Shown: positions 24,460-33,601, numbered from the stretch's first letter. The stretch: DNA of 64,000 nt from JAJAZB01 sp965249815 (GCA_965249815.1 CBDFMV010000003.1:3162001-3226000), one strand, 5' to 3'. Program-made: numbers and translations. The notes: generated by a model not told the origin, from the sequence alone.

Positions 24460-24596
24460 TCCAGCGGCAGCAAGAGGTCACTGACGCCGGGGACGGCGGC
24501 TTTCTGGGCTGGCAACTCGGGCATCCCCGCTTTCAGCCCACGGAGGATCAGTTTTGCGGTACTCAATTCCACCCGTTTCAACTTCATCACGAACCC

Positions 24597-25493
24597 ATGA
24601 AAAAGTTTTGGCGAATTCTCAAAATCAGCCTCGGCGCGTTGCTCAGCCTAACCCTGCTGGCCGTCGTCGCCGTTTACGCCCTGAGCAGTTACCGGCTCAA
24701 CCGCACCCACGCGGTGCCGGTGTTGCCGACGTTGAAGTTGTCCAACGATCCGGCAGTGGTGGGCCGGGGCGGGCACATCGTCACCAGCTTTGGGATGTGT
24801 ACCGAATGCCATGGCCCTGATTTGGGCGGCAACGTCTTCGTGAATTCAGCCGCGTTGGGCGTTGTGGCCGGGCTAAACCTGACCCCTGGTCAGGGCGGTA
24901 TTGGCGCGACGATGACCAACGACGACTGGGTGCGGGCGATCCGCCACGGGGTAAAACCTGACGGTACGTCGCTGGTTATCATGCCCAGCGAAGTGTTTGC
25001 CCACTTCACCGAAGACGACCTGACGGCCGTGGTTTCGTACCTGAAACAACTCCCGCCCGTCAACCGCGTCGTACCGCCCGTCGACCTCCCCTTCCTGGGC
25101 CGGACGCTGCTCGCCCTCGGAAAGCTGCCGGTGCTCGTGGCCGAAAAAACGCCAAAACTGCCCCTTGTCAAACGTATCGATCAAACGCCCTCCGTGGCGT
25201 ACGGCCACTACCTGGCAATCGGGTGCCGGAGTTGCCACCGGGCCAACCTGAGCGGGGGTTCGGTGCAAAAACCCGGTTCGCCGCCTTCCTCCAACCTGAC
25301 GCCCGCTGGCCCGACCCGTACCTGGAGCGAAGCCGATTTTGTGCGTACCCTGCGGACGGGTGTACGCCCAAACGGCACCACCCTGCACCCCCAGATGCCC
25401 TGGCGACAAGCCGGGATGATGACCGACGACGAACTGCACGCCATCTGGCTGTACCTCCGCAGTGTGCCACCGACCGCGACGGGCACCCCCTGA
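24597..25493 (+). CDS. membrane-anchored di-haem cytochrome c
   Basis: A 298-residue protein with an N-terminal signal-anchor helix (LGALLSLTLLAVVAVYALSS) and two c-type haem motifs: CTECH (C68-H72) in the first domain and CRSCH in the second. Each domain has a downstream methionine-bearing segment (GTSLVIMPSEVFAHF and PQMPWRQAGMMTDDELHAI) suited to the axial ligand. This arrangement is typical of electron-transfer subunits of periplasmic dehydrogenases. No dehydrogenase is adjacent. The ATG at 24597 is directly before the anchor. The gene converges on the next with three bases between stop codons. Confidence 0.87.
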   Translation: MKKFWRILKISLGALLSLTLLAVVAVYALSSYRLNRTHAVPVLPTLKLSNDPAVVGRGGHIVTSFGMCTECHGPDLGGNVFVNSAALGVVAGLNLTPGQGGIGATMTNDDWVRAIRHGVKPDGTSLVIMPSEVFAHFTEDDLTAVVSYLKQLPPVNRVVPPVDLPFLGRTLLALGKLPVLVAEKTPKLPLVKRIDQTPSVAYGHYLAIGCRSCHRANLSGGSVQKPGSPPSSNLTPAGPTRTWSEADFVRTLRTGVRPNGTTLHPQMPWRQAGMMTDDELHAIWLYLRSVPPTATGTP

Positions 25494-25496
25494 AGG

Positions 25497-25754
25497 CTAC
25501 GAACCGGATGGAAGTACCAAATCATACGTTTTCTCGAAAATTTCGCGGTCGCAGACGTATAACTCGCCCTGAATGCCGCGCATGAGCCAGTCGCCGGGCT
25601 TGCCGCGCACCAGCCCTTCGAGCGACTCGACCTCGAAGGGCTCGTTGATTTGCACGCAGCCGATGGGAATCGGCTTTTTAAGGGCCTGCTGAAACGTCAC
25701 GTCGGGCACCTGATTCAGGAAAAACCGGCGGATGGGTTGGGAAGAATCGCTCAT
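25497..25754 (-). CDS. PGDYG-like small protein, last gene of the conflict-type operon
   Basis: An 85-residue protein containing the segment VRGKPGDWLMRGIQGELYVC followed by DREIFEKTYDLV. This pattern is seen in the PGDYG-type small proteins of phages and bacterial genomes, in which a PGD(W/Y)L turn joins two strands. No signal peptide. It lies 32 bases past the patatin gene on the same strand and is probably co-transcribed with it. Function unknown; immunity, regulatory or unrelated passenger roles are all possible. Confidence 0.65.
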   Translation of the reverse strand: MSDSSQPIRRFFLNQVPDVTFQQALKKPIPIGCVQINEPFEVESLEGLVRGKPGDWLMRGIQGELYVCDREIFEKTYDLVLPSGS

Positions 25755-25786
25755 GATTGGATTGGGGTTTTGCCGAAAATCAGGGT

Positions 25787-26908
25787 TCAGATGGACAGGT
25801 CAAACGCGACCGGGAAGTGAGTGTCGAGCACCTGTTTCGCCGCTGCTTTCACGCCAATTTCGGCGAGGAGTTCCCGATTATCGGCGTTCGACATGTCCAG
25901 AAGTTGCGTGAGATCGGCGTCCGTGAAGCCAAGTTCACTGAGCGGATTGCGCTCAATTTTTACGTTGTAGCGTAGGTAGTGTAATTGCGCCTTTTTGCCG
26001 AGCAAGTCCTTTTTCATGTCCCCGATTTCGGCGTCGATCCGGCTGCGGGTAGGCGAGTTGGTAAGGTATTGCAGCAGCAGGTGGTTGTAGGCGCTGGCGT
26101 CGTCCATGAGCATCGCCGGGATAATTTTAGCCCAGTCGAGGTTGGAGTTTCTGATGATGTCGAGGGGCACTTTGCGCTGGCGGGCATCGCCGGTACCCGC
26201 CGAAACCAGCAGCAATCGGTCGTCGCCTGTTTCCCAATGGAAGGGAAAGCCATCGAGGGTTGCCACCAGAAAAAGCAGTAGTCCGGGGTTGTTGTGCATG
26301 CTCACGCCGCCGTCGATGAAGGCCCCTTCTTCACCGTAACCCACCGGTACGATTTCGGGTTTAAAATAGGTGGGTGCCGCCGAACTCGCCCGCAGGGCAT
26401 TGCGCAACAGAATCCCGGCATTGGCTTCGTAAAATTGCCCGCCGGGGTGGTTGATAAGAGGCCAGGTGCCGCCCGTGTCGGCACGCTTGGCCACGATGCA
26501 CAGGCCGGTACGCAGGTCGTCGCTACCCAGGGTGCGCTCGCCGATGTGGGTTTTCAGGGTTTTTTCGAGTGCGCCCGTCGTGAATTTTGCGTAGAGAATC
26601 TGCGAAAACCAGTTGGTCTTCTGCCCGAAAATCTCGCCTCCGAGGTTCATGTACAAGGTTTTTACGTCAGTGACCGACCATCCCAGCGCCAGGCAGGTGG
26701 CGATGATGGCCCCGGTGCTGGTGCCGCCGATGAGGTCGAAGTAGTCGCAGAGGCGGAAGGCCGGGTCGTTGCCGTAGCGTTTGCGCAGGATTTCTTCGAT
26801 TTTTTCGAGAAAACCGAGCGTGAGTGCGCCCCGGATGCCGCCGCCGTCGAGGGCGAGGATGCGCTTGGGGCCGGGGCCGGTGAGGTGAGCGTTTAGGGAG
26901 AGGGGCAT
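25787..26908 (-). CDS. patatin-like phospholipase, candidate effector
   Basis: A 373-residue patatin-family lipid hydrolase. The oxyanion-hole motif DGGGIRG is at residues 21-27, the nucleophile elbow GTSTG at 62-66 (Ser64) and the catalytic Asp in FIDGG (D199), so the Ser-Asp dyad is complete. Patatins of this cytosolic type cleave membrane phospholipids and serve as effectors in CBASS and other abortive defence systems. The ATG at 26908 is the natural start, with homology beginning soon after. It is the fourth gene of the operon, 31 bases after the giant membrane protein. Effector use is inferred from context. Confidence 0.88.
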   Translation of the reverse strand: MPLSLNAHLTGPGPKRILALDGGGIRGALTLGFLEKIEEILRKRYGNDPAFRLCDYFDLIGGTSTGAIIATCLALGWSVTDVKTLYMNLGGEIFGQKTNWFSQILYAKFTTGALEKTLKTHIGERTLGSDDLRTGLCIVAKRADTGGTWPLINHPGGQFYEANAGILLRNALRASSAAPTYFKPEIVPVGYGEEGAFIDGGVSMHNNPGLLLFLVATLDGFPFHWETGDDRLLLVSAGTGDARQRKVPLDIIRNSNLDWAKIIPAMLMDDASAYNHLLLQYLTNSPTRSRIDAEIGDMKKDLLGKKAQLHYLRYNVKIERNPLSELGFTDADLTQLLDMSNADNRELLAEIGVKAAAKQVLDTHFPVAFDLSI

Positions 26909-26939
26909 GGGTTGGAGAGAGATTGAAACAGAAGTGCTG

Positions 26940-29900
26940 TCACTTAGCCTTGTTTGAGGGCGCAACGAGGTAAACATCCGCGTAATTACGGGGAGCAGAC
27001 TGCTCACTGCCCGTATTGAGCCCCGTATCGTACATCGTTACCCGCTGACTTAACTCACTAAATAGCTTCTGAACTTTTGAATAGTCAGTTTTTATTGCTG
27101 ATCGTACGGTAATGATCAGGGTTTCCTTTGGATTCTTCTCCAGGCGTTGCCTCAACTTCATGAACTCTTCTTCGGCTACTTTCCAGTCCGTTAGCGTGAC
27201 GCTTTGCAGGTATTGCTGAGTGGGTGCCGTGGTGGGTGGGTAAGCCAGCTCCGCTTTATTTTGTGCTGGGATTTCGCTGGCGGTCTTGGCGGGGACCGAG
27301 TGCGGGATGAACGCGGCACCCGCGAGTAATTTGTCGAAATACGCCTGCCCGTCGGCGGCATCGAGGTTAGTTGGATTCAGGTCGATGGTGGCCAAATCGA
27401 CCGAGGTTTCCCCGGTGGGTCGGACGAGCAGCGCCCGGTTTGAGCCGTTGAGCAAAACCAGGTAAACGCCCTTTTGCTGGCAAATCCGCCGAACCGTGCC
27501 TGCCAGCGTCGTTGGTCTGCCAATGTCCTCCATCTCGAACTTCACGGACGTTCCCTGCGCCGTCAGGAGGTTGGTGTACCGGCGCGAGTTCACGTTTGCG
27601 CCGTTAAACCGACTCAGCCAGGTAGTCGAAACCGGCTGGCAGACGAACGGCTTACCCGCCGCGGGCGAATTGACGATGAACAAACTGACGTAATTCGGCG
27701 TCCGGTTGCTGGAGGTCACCCCGCGCAGGGAAAACGTGATTTTTTCCGTTCGCAGGATCGCTTCCGCCGCCGTTTTCAGGGCTGACGCCTGCGTTCGTTC
27801 GTTGGTTTCGGCCCGGATTTCGTTGCTGCCGACCCGGTAGCCCGTGCTCTGGTTGACGCGGGTTCGCAACAGTTTCACCTGCACGTCGTACTGAGCCGAC
27901 GTTTGCAGCCCCTGCGCCAGTTTCCGGGCGATCCGCTGGGTGATGGCCTGATTTTCTTCCGAATAAAAAACGTCAACGCGGAGGCGGATCGCGGCGGGGG
28001 GGTGGCTGGCCGACGAATCCGGCTTCGTGGATTTCGGGCCGTTTTCCGGGCACGCAATGCCCACCCGCAGCGTGTCGCCGGTCAGGGCTACCTGCTGGTA
28101 CTGCGTGGCGGCGCTGGCGGTGTCCCGCACGGCCACGGTCGCGAACAGCCGGAGTGAATCGGTTTGAACCGGCTCAAACGTCCGGCGGAACCAGTCCTGT
28201 AGACCCGAAACGGGGGTTTCGTCGCCCCAGCCCCCGCCCGTCGAGCCGGAAGCGTTGAGCAGGCTGGCCAGCGAAAACGACCGCGTGGCGTGCAGGTTGC
28301 TGAGGCTGTACAGCGAATCGTTGACGTACACCCACCAGCGGGGGCCGTCGGTGGCGCTGGTGTTGCGGGCCGTTACGCAGGCACCGGGGTCGAGCGCAAC
28401 GGTCAGCGGGATTTGCTGGTTGGGGACGAGTTCCCGCGCCCGCGACGTTTGGGTGAACAGCCAGACGCCCACCCAGGCGAGCAGCAGACCCAGCGCCGTG
28501 ACCAGCAGCGGAAGTCGGCGCGGGTCACGGGGGATGCGGGCGGGGGGCGGAGCGGGTTCGTCGGCGGGCAGGGAAGCGAAATAGCCGTCGAGCGTAGTGC
28601 GGCGCGGTTGTCGTTCGGCCCGGCGATTGGCCAGCGTCCGTTTGGCCACGGCCAACTGTTCCTGAACGGCCTTCCGGCTGACGGTCAGCGACGAAGTCCG
28701 TTCTTCCTCGCCCCGCTGAAAGGCCGCTTCGCTCTCGGTCCGCAGCCGGGCTTCTTCGGCTTCCAGTTCCGTGATTTCCCGCTCCAATCGCTCCAGCGCC
28801 AAATCGGGCTTTGGGCGTTGGTTCAGCGCCGTATCCCACTGCCGCCCGTCGTTTTCGAGGTACCGCGCCATCGTCCGGTCGGGCAGCAGCTTTTTATCGC
28901 GCAGCGTCCGGAATTCCTTCAAAGCCGGGGCGAAATCCGCGTACCGCTGGGCGTCGCGGGCGTAGAGTGTGAAGCGGTTGGTGGTCTGGAGCAGGTATTT
29001 TTCCTCGCCAAACAGCCGCTCGCCCGGAAAATACTGTTCGGCGTGTTCGAGCATCCGCAGGAGGGTTTCGCGGGCCTTCGCCTCGTTTTCGGGGGTCAGG
29101 CGCTTGAGCAGATCCAGGCGGGTGCGGTCGGGCAGGCTGCCTTCGTGCATCCAGCGGATGCGCACCAGTTTGAGCAGGTTGCTGAAATTAACCCGTTCGG
29201 GCGGCAGAATGGCCCGGCCCATCTCCACCACCACCTCCCAGCGCAGCCGGGGGTACAGGGCCACGGCCCCCAGCCACTGCACCAGGCCCTCGTCGGCGAG
29301 GTAGGCGGCGAGTTCGTCCAAGTCCCGGAAATCCACGTCTTCGGCCTCGTAAAAATCCGCCGCCTGCTGCCGCAGGTAGGCGTCCTGGTGGGTTTTGCCC
29401 TCGGCCAGCGCCCGCATCAGCCGCACCTGTCCGGCCAAATCAGCGGGCAGGAGGAGAAAGAAATCCTGCAAGGCCCGCTCTTTTTGCCCCCAGTCGGCAA
29501 ACGCTACGGGCGTCAGCACGGCGCGCTGGGCAAATTCGGCCAGGGCTTCGCGGTAGGCCGGCTCCACCACGGGGTAGGCCGGGTACAGCAGAGGGTAGCC
29601 CTTGCTCCACACCACGAGCGTGCGGCTGCGGTAGGTGTCGGTGAGTTGGCGGAGCGTGAAGCCGCCGGGGTGGGTTTCGTTGGTGAACCGGTCGAAATTC
29701 TGGTGAAAAAAGAAGCGCTCGATGCCCACGTTTTCGCGGCTGAAAGCCCGGAACAGGTACTCGAACAGGGCCACCTGCTGGCTGCGCACCTGGCTGCGGT
29801 CAATCAGAAACAGAAATTCTACTTCGGCCAGCCGGGGCTGAAACACGAGCGTCGGGAAGCCCCCTTCGCGGAGGGTGGCCCGGAGCGTACCGGGCACGTG

Positions 29901-31187
29901 GAGCCGCGTGGTTTCTTCCTCCATGCGCTGGCGCAGGGTGCGCACCACCTGGTGAAAGGCTTCGTCGCGCACAATCAGGGTGGTTTCGCGGTTCTGGAAG
30001 GGAATTTCGAGGGGCGGCTCGTCGCTGACGAACCGAGCGAGCGGGTTTTCGTCGCCGGAGTCGGAGGGCGGTGGAGTGGCTTGCCGTTTACGGAAATCCT
30101 TAAAAACCAGGCGGAAATACAGCCCAGTTGCCATCGCGGCCACGAGGCCCAGGAGCCACGTGGCCCAGCGGAACGGCGCTTTCACCCGCGTGGCGGGCTG
30201 AATGGCCCCGCCGGCCGGGCGGGCGGTGAGGGTAAACGGCGTTTCGTTCGTGCCGGGGATGGTCACGCTCAGGCTGGCTTCGCCAAAACAAAGGCCCCGC
30301 GTGGTGTTGGGAAAGGCCTGCACCCGCACGTCGTAGGCGCTCACGACGGGGCTTTGCCGGTGGGTGTAGGTCAGCGCGGGTACATCGCGGGCCACGGTGC
30401 TGCCGTTCACCAGCCAGACGAGGGATTGAACGGGCTGCGTGGGCTTCAGCCGGGTTACGGTGTAGCGGTAGCGAACCTCGCCCGCCCTCTGGCCCGGCAG
30501 CCGCAGGCTGTCGAGTTTCAGGGCGGGCAGCCCGGCGCAGACGGGGAGGCGGAGGCTGGCCGTTTGGGGCGTTTCGTCGGTGGGAAACAACAGCCCCCGC
30601 CGGGGCCGGGCCGTGACGGCGACCGTCAGGTTTCCGGCCCGGCGGGCCACGACGGCGATTTCGGTGCAGTCGGGGAACGTCTGGCCGTCGGAGGTTTGCC
30701 AACGCCAGCCCAACTGCCGCCCCGCCGCCCGCCGCATCGACGAATCCACCACGAAGCGCAGCGAGTCGCCCACCTGAAACGGCCCGACATTCCCGCGGAG
30801 GGCCACGCCGGGCTTCACCACCGGCGCGGGCCAGAAAAACGCCCCGTACGCCAGCAACCCGAGCAGCAGCAACCCGCCCCCGAGCCAAGCCCAGGGCACG
30901 CGGCGGGGCGGGGGAGGCGGCTTGACGGGCGGAGCGGGCAGTTGGATTTCCCGAAACGAAGCCGCGAAAATCCGGTCGAATTTTTCCTGCTCGGCGGCGC
31001 TCGTGACCAGCAGGGGCGCGACGAGCGCCCGCACGTCGTCGGGCGATTGGGGCGTGAAGGCTTCCAGCACCCGCTGCACCTCCACGTAGTCGTCGGGGCG
31101 CAGGCGAAATCCCTCGCGACGCAGGTCGGCGAAGAGTTGGGCCAGCGCAATCCGCGCGACCGGCGGTGGAGCGGCCGTGGCGTTCAC
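26940..31187 (-). CDS. 1415-residue three-TM protein with CoxE-like N-terminus and degenerate vWA-like core
   Basis: Residues 10-80 (LAQLFADLRREGFRLRPDDY, then EQEKFDRIFAASF) resemble the N-terminus of CoxE-type vWA partners of MoxR ATPases. Helices at about 98-120, 341-362 and 891-912 divide the protein. Residues 125-335 are beta-rich and should be periplasmic. Residues 364-890 should be cytosolic, with a vWA-like strand FLFLIDRSQ (MIDAS DxSxS reduced to DRSQV), a LVVWSKG strand, a helical/winged-helix part and a coiled coil near 795-860. Residues 913-1415 should be periplasmic, with a repeat-like domain from RVDVFYSEENQAITQRIARK. It starts at GTG 31187, overlapping the MoxR stop by 4 bases. 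Function unknown. Confidence 0.8.
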   Translation of the reverse strand: MNATAAPPPVARIALAQLFADLRREGFRLRPDDYVEVQRVLEAFTPQSPDDVRALVAPLLVTSAAEQEKFDRIFAASFREIQLPAPPVKPPPPPRRVPWAWLGGGLLLLGLLAYGAFFWPAPVVKPGVALRGNVGPFQVGDSLRFVVDSSMRRAAGRQLGWRWQTSDGQTFPDCTEIAVVARRAGNLTVAVTARPRRGLLFPTDETPQTASLRLPVCAGLPALKLDSLRLPGQRAGEVRYRYTVTRLKPTQPVQSLVWLVNGSTVARDVPALTYTHRQSPVVSAYDVRVQAFPNTTRGLCFGEASLSVTIPGTNETPFTLTARPAGGAIQPATRVKAPFRWATWLLGLVAAMATGLYFRLVFKDFRKRQATPPPSDSGDENPLARFVSDEPPLEIPFQNRETTLIVRDEAFHQVVRTLRQRMEEETTRLHVPGTLRATLREGGFPTLVFQPRLAEVEFLFLIDRSQVRSQQVALFEYLFRAFSRENVGIERFFFHQNFDRFTNETHPGGFTLRQLTDTYRSRTLVVWSKGYPLLYPAYPVVEPAYREALAEFAQRAVLTPVAFADWGQKERALQDFFLLLPADLAGQVRLMRALAEGKTHQDAYLRQQAADFYEAEDVDFRDLDELAAYLADEGLVQWLGAVALYPRLRWEVVVEMGRAILPPERVNFSNLLKLVRIRWMHEGSLPDRTRLDLLKRLTPENEAKARETLLRMLEHAEQYFPGERLFGEEKYLLQTTNRFTLYARDAQRYADFAPALKEFRTLRDKKLLPDRTMARYLENDGRQWDTALNQRPKPDLALERLEREITELEAEEARLRTESEAAFQRGEEERTSSLTVSRKAVQEQLAVAKRTLANRRAERQPRRTTLDGYFASLPADEPAPPPARIPRDPRRLPLLVTALGLLLAWVGVWLFTQTSRARELVPNQQIPLTVALDPGACVTARNTSATDGPRWWVYVNDSLYSLSNLHATRSFSLASLLNASGSTGGGWGDETPVSGLQDWFRRTFEPVQTDSLRLFATVAVRDTASAATQYQQVALTGDTLRVGIACPENGPKSTKPDSSASHPPAAIRLRVDVFYSEENQAITQRIARKLAQGLQTSAQYDVQVKLLRTRVNQSTGYRVGSNEIRAETNERTQASALKTAAEAILRTEKITFSLRGVTSSNRTPNYVSLFIVNSPAAGKPFVCQPVSTTWLSRFNGANVNSRRYTNLLTAQGTSVKFEMEDIGRPTTLAGTVRRICQQKGVYLVLLNGSNRALLVRPTGETSVDLATIDLNPTNLDAADGQAYFDKLLAGAAFIPHSVPAKTASEIPAQNKAELAYPPTTAPTQQYLQSVTLTDWKVAEEEFMKLRQRLEKNPKETLIITVRSAIKTDYSKVQKLFSELSQRVTMYDTGLNTGSEQSAPRNYADVYLVAPSNKAK

Positions 31188-32230
31188 GCCAGCAGGGTTT
31201 TCAGGGACGAGGGTTGCTCCTGGGGGTTATCCAGCGCCAGCGGACCCTCCTTGTACACCATCACCAGCGAGGATTCGTAGGCGGCCCGTTCGGGCGAGGC
31301 GGGCGGGGGCGGAAACGCCCCGTTCCCGAGCAGGTTTTCATCCCGGAGCACCCGCAGCCAGTCGAGAAACTCGGCGGTAGAGGGCACCCGGCTCGACGAT
31401 TGTTTGGCCTGATCGCGGAAGGCCCGGAAGCGCCGCAGGGCTTCGTCCACGGCGGGCGCGCCGCTCAGGCCCAGCCGCAGGTTGACGATTTCGAGCAGTT
31501 GGGGGTCGTCGGGAAAAGGAATGTGGTAAAACACGCACCGCCGCAGAAAGGCGTTGGGTAGGCTTTTCTCGAAGTTGGAGGTTAAAATAACCAGCACCCG
31601 CGCGCCAGACTGGGCTTTTTGCAGCGAAAAATCGAGTTCGCGCACCCGAAATTCCCCCGACTCGGTTTCGTTGAGCAAATCGTTCGGAAACTCGCGCGGA
31701 GCTTTGTCCACCTCGTCGATCAGCACCACGCTGCTGCGGGGCGAGTCGGCCAGTCCCGCGCAGCGGTCGAGCAGGGGCTGAATCGTCGCCCAGGTGTCGG
31801 GTTTGGCCTTGCCGAGGCGGATTTGCTCGTCCACGTAGGTGCGCAGGCCCGCCCGCCCGTGGGCCAGCACCCGCGCCCGGCCCAGGGCAGTGAAGTCGAG
31901 GAAGTCGCTGGTGGTCTTTCCGTCCTCGGGTTTGCTGCGAAAGTGCCCGACGGCGTCGTAGGTGTAAAATAAATCCTGGGCCGATGACGACGACTTGGTG
32001 TAAAACACAACGGGTTCGGGCAGAAAAGAGACGACCTCGCCCGCCGTCTGGGCGGCCAGCGTGGCGGCGGCATAGTAGGCCAACTGGGTTTTGCCCGTGC
32101 CCGGTTCGCCGCTCACCAGCAAGGGCTTGTCGAGGGCGTAAGCCAGTTCGACGGCCCGCTTCAGCCGGGGGTCGGGCAGGTAATCCTGGGCGTTCTGGGT
32201 GGTGGGAATGGTACGGAGGGCGAAGGGCAT
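31184..32230 (-). CDS. MoxR-type AAA+ ATPase
   Basis: A 348-residue AAA+ ATPase. Walker A is GEPGTGKT (about residues 41-48) and Walker B is VVLIDEVDKAPREFPNDLL. Sensor 1 is ILTSNFEK and the arginine-finger region is LPNAFLRRCVFYHIPFP. The IDEVDKAPREFPNDLL string is typical of MoxR proteins, which remodel or activate vWA partners. It is translationally coupled to the giant CoxE/vWA-like protein (4-base overlap) and follows the DUF4062 gene by three bases, so the three products should be made together. The partner relation is family knowledge plus gene order. Confidence 0.92.
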   Translation of the reverse strand: MPFALRTIPTTQNAQDYLPDPRLKRAVELAYALDKPLLVSGEPGTGKTQLAYYAAATLAAQTAGEVVSFLPEPVVFYTKSSSSAQDLFYTYDAVGHFRSKPEDGKTTSDFLDFTALGRARVLAHGRAGLRTYVDEQIRLGKAKPDTWATIQPLLDRCAGLADSPRSSVVLIDEVDKAPREFPNDLLNETESGEFRVRELDFSLQKAQSGARVLVILTSNFEKSLPNAFLRRCVFYHIPFPDDPQLLEIVNLRLGLSGAPAVDEALRRFRAFRDQAKQSSSRVPSTAEFLDWLRVLRDENLLGNGAFPPPPASPERAAYESSLVMVYKEGPLALDNPQEQPSSLKTLLA

Positions 32231-32233
32231 GGC

Positions 32234-33601
32234 TCAGGTTTCGATGAGGTCGTAGAGGTCGGGATCTTCCCGGTTGAATTTTTTCAGAATGCCGCGCAGT
32301 TCCCGTTCGATGCGCTCGGTCCGGCAGAGTTTTTCGGTGGGAGGAATTTCGCTCAGGGACGGAAAATACTGCCGGAGGATGTCCCGCTTGGCACTGGGAA
32401 TGGTCGTCAGGTAATCGTGCACCCAGTTTTCGACGAAGTCTTTCGGGAAGGCGCTCAACGGGGGCAGCACGTACACCGGGGCGTCGGGCGTGGGGGCCAG
32501 GGCGCAGCCCCCGGCGGGGAGCAGCGTTTCGGTCGGCACGTCTTCCACCAGCACGAACCAGGTGAATTGGGAGGGCGGCGTTTTCCGGACGGCTTCCATG
32601 AATTCGCCGATCAACTGCCGGAGCACCGGCGCGCCAGCCTCCCAGTAATCCGCCGTGAGCTTGGTGTAAAGCGCGAAAGGCCCGCGCCGGGCCGTCTGCG
32701 CGACCGCCACGAGGCGTTCGGGGGTCAACTCGGTTTCGCGTTCGGCCTGGCCGGGCGCGAGCAGGTCGTACAGGTCGTAGAGGAATTTTTTGCGGATAAT
32801 CGGGTACGCCGTGGTAGAATACAGAATTTCGTTGAGGGTGAGGTAGTATTTTTCCAGTTCAAAACTCAGGTTGAAATACCCCAGGCGGTAGATGAAGCTC
32901 TCGCCGAGTTCGCACTCTGCCCCCGGCACGACGAACACCTTGAACGGGGCGGTCAGAATGGCTTTTTCCCGGTAATCCAGGAGTTGGTCTTTCCGGTCGT
33001 AGCAATACGTGTGGTAAATGGTGAGCAGGTTGGCCCGCTCCTGGGGCGAGAGGATGTCTTTGCGCGTGACGATGAGGGCTTCGCACACCTGCCGGACGAG
33101 GTTGTCGGGCGAGGTGAAGTAGGTGGCGTGGTGCTTGTACTGATTGGCCTGGTCGCGCAGGGCGCCGAGTTTGGTTTGTTTGAGGTCGAACAGCGCGTCG
33201 GGTGGGTCCTGGGGCAGGGAGGCATTATTGGGATCACAGAGAAACACCAGGATGGTGCATTTGGGCGTTTCGACGGCCTTGTTGAATTCGAGGTGGGTGA
33301 TCGAAATTCGGTCGTCGCCCGCGATGCTGTCGGGGTCGGCGGGGTTTTCGCCGGGAATCCAGCCGCAACGCCGCCCAATCAGGAGCAGGTAAATATCGCA
33401 CCCGGCTACGTCGTCGAGGCAGGCGTCCACGGCCAGTTGCCCGTTGGGCACGTACGTTTCCATGTTCCTCAGCAGGAACCGGTCTTTGATGTTGTCAAAG
33501 AACTTGCTGACCTCCCGCCGGTACACTTCGAGGTCCCGGAAGGTGGACGACAGGTAAACGTTGTATTTCCTTGACTCGGGCATGCGGGTCGGCTGGGCCA
33601 T
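32234..33601 (-). CDS. DUF4062 protein with probable inactive STAND-like C-terminus
   Basis: A 455-residue protein. Residues ~12-115 form a DUF4062 domain (KYNVYLSSTFRDLEVYRREV, CDIYLLLIGRRCGWIPG, ISITHLEFNKAVETPKCTIL), a TIR/SEFIR-like fold found at the N-termini of signalling NTPases. The rest resembles a STAND P-loop domain without a working Walker A: the loop reads VVPGAECELGESFIYRLG. The end includes FTWFVLVEDVP and LPPLSAFPKDFVENWVHDY, reminiscent of the inactive STAND family. It is the first gene of the operon and the likely sensor or adaptor. Starts at ATG 33601 or 33583 are possible. Confidence 0.75.
   Translation of the reverse strand: MAQPTRMPESRKYNVYLSSTFRDLEVYRREVSKFFDNIKDRFLLRNMETYVPNGQLAVDACLDDVAGCDIYLLLIGRRCGWIPGENPADPDSIAGDDRISITHLEFNKAVETPKCTILVFLCDPNNASLPQDPPDALFDLKQTKLGALRDQANQYKHHATYFTSPDNLVRQVCEALIVTRKDILSPQERANLLTIYHTYCYDRKDQLLDYREKAILTAPFKVFVVPGAECELGESFIYRLGYFNLSFELEKYYLTLNEILYSTTAYPIIRKKFLYDLYDLLAPGQAERETELTPERLVAVAQTARRGPFALYTKLTADYWEAGAPVLRQLIGEFMEAVRKTPPSQFTWFVLVEDVPTETLLPAGGCALAPTPDAPVYVLPPLSAFPKDFVENWVHDYLTTIPSAKRDILRQYFPSLSEIPPTEKLCRTERIERELRGILKKFNREDPDLYDLIET

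Noticed and set aside
28290..31280. Very long plus-strand open frame (996 codons) opposite the giant membrane protein
   Set aside because: It is antisense to a well-supported gene, its product is a low-complexity Gly/Arg/His-rich string, and GC-rich codon bias easily opens such frames.
25497..33601. CBASS operon because of the patatin
   Set aside because: No CD-NTase, E1/E2 or JAB gene is present; the neighbours are MoxR and DUF4062 proteins.
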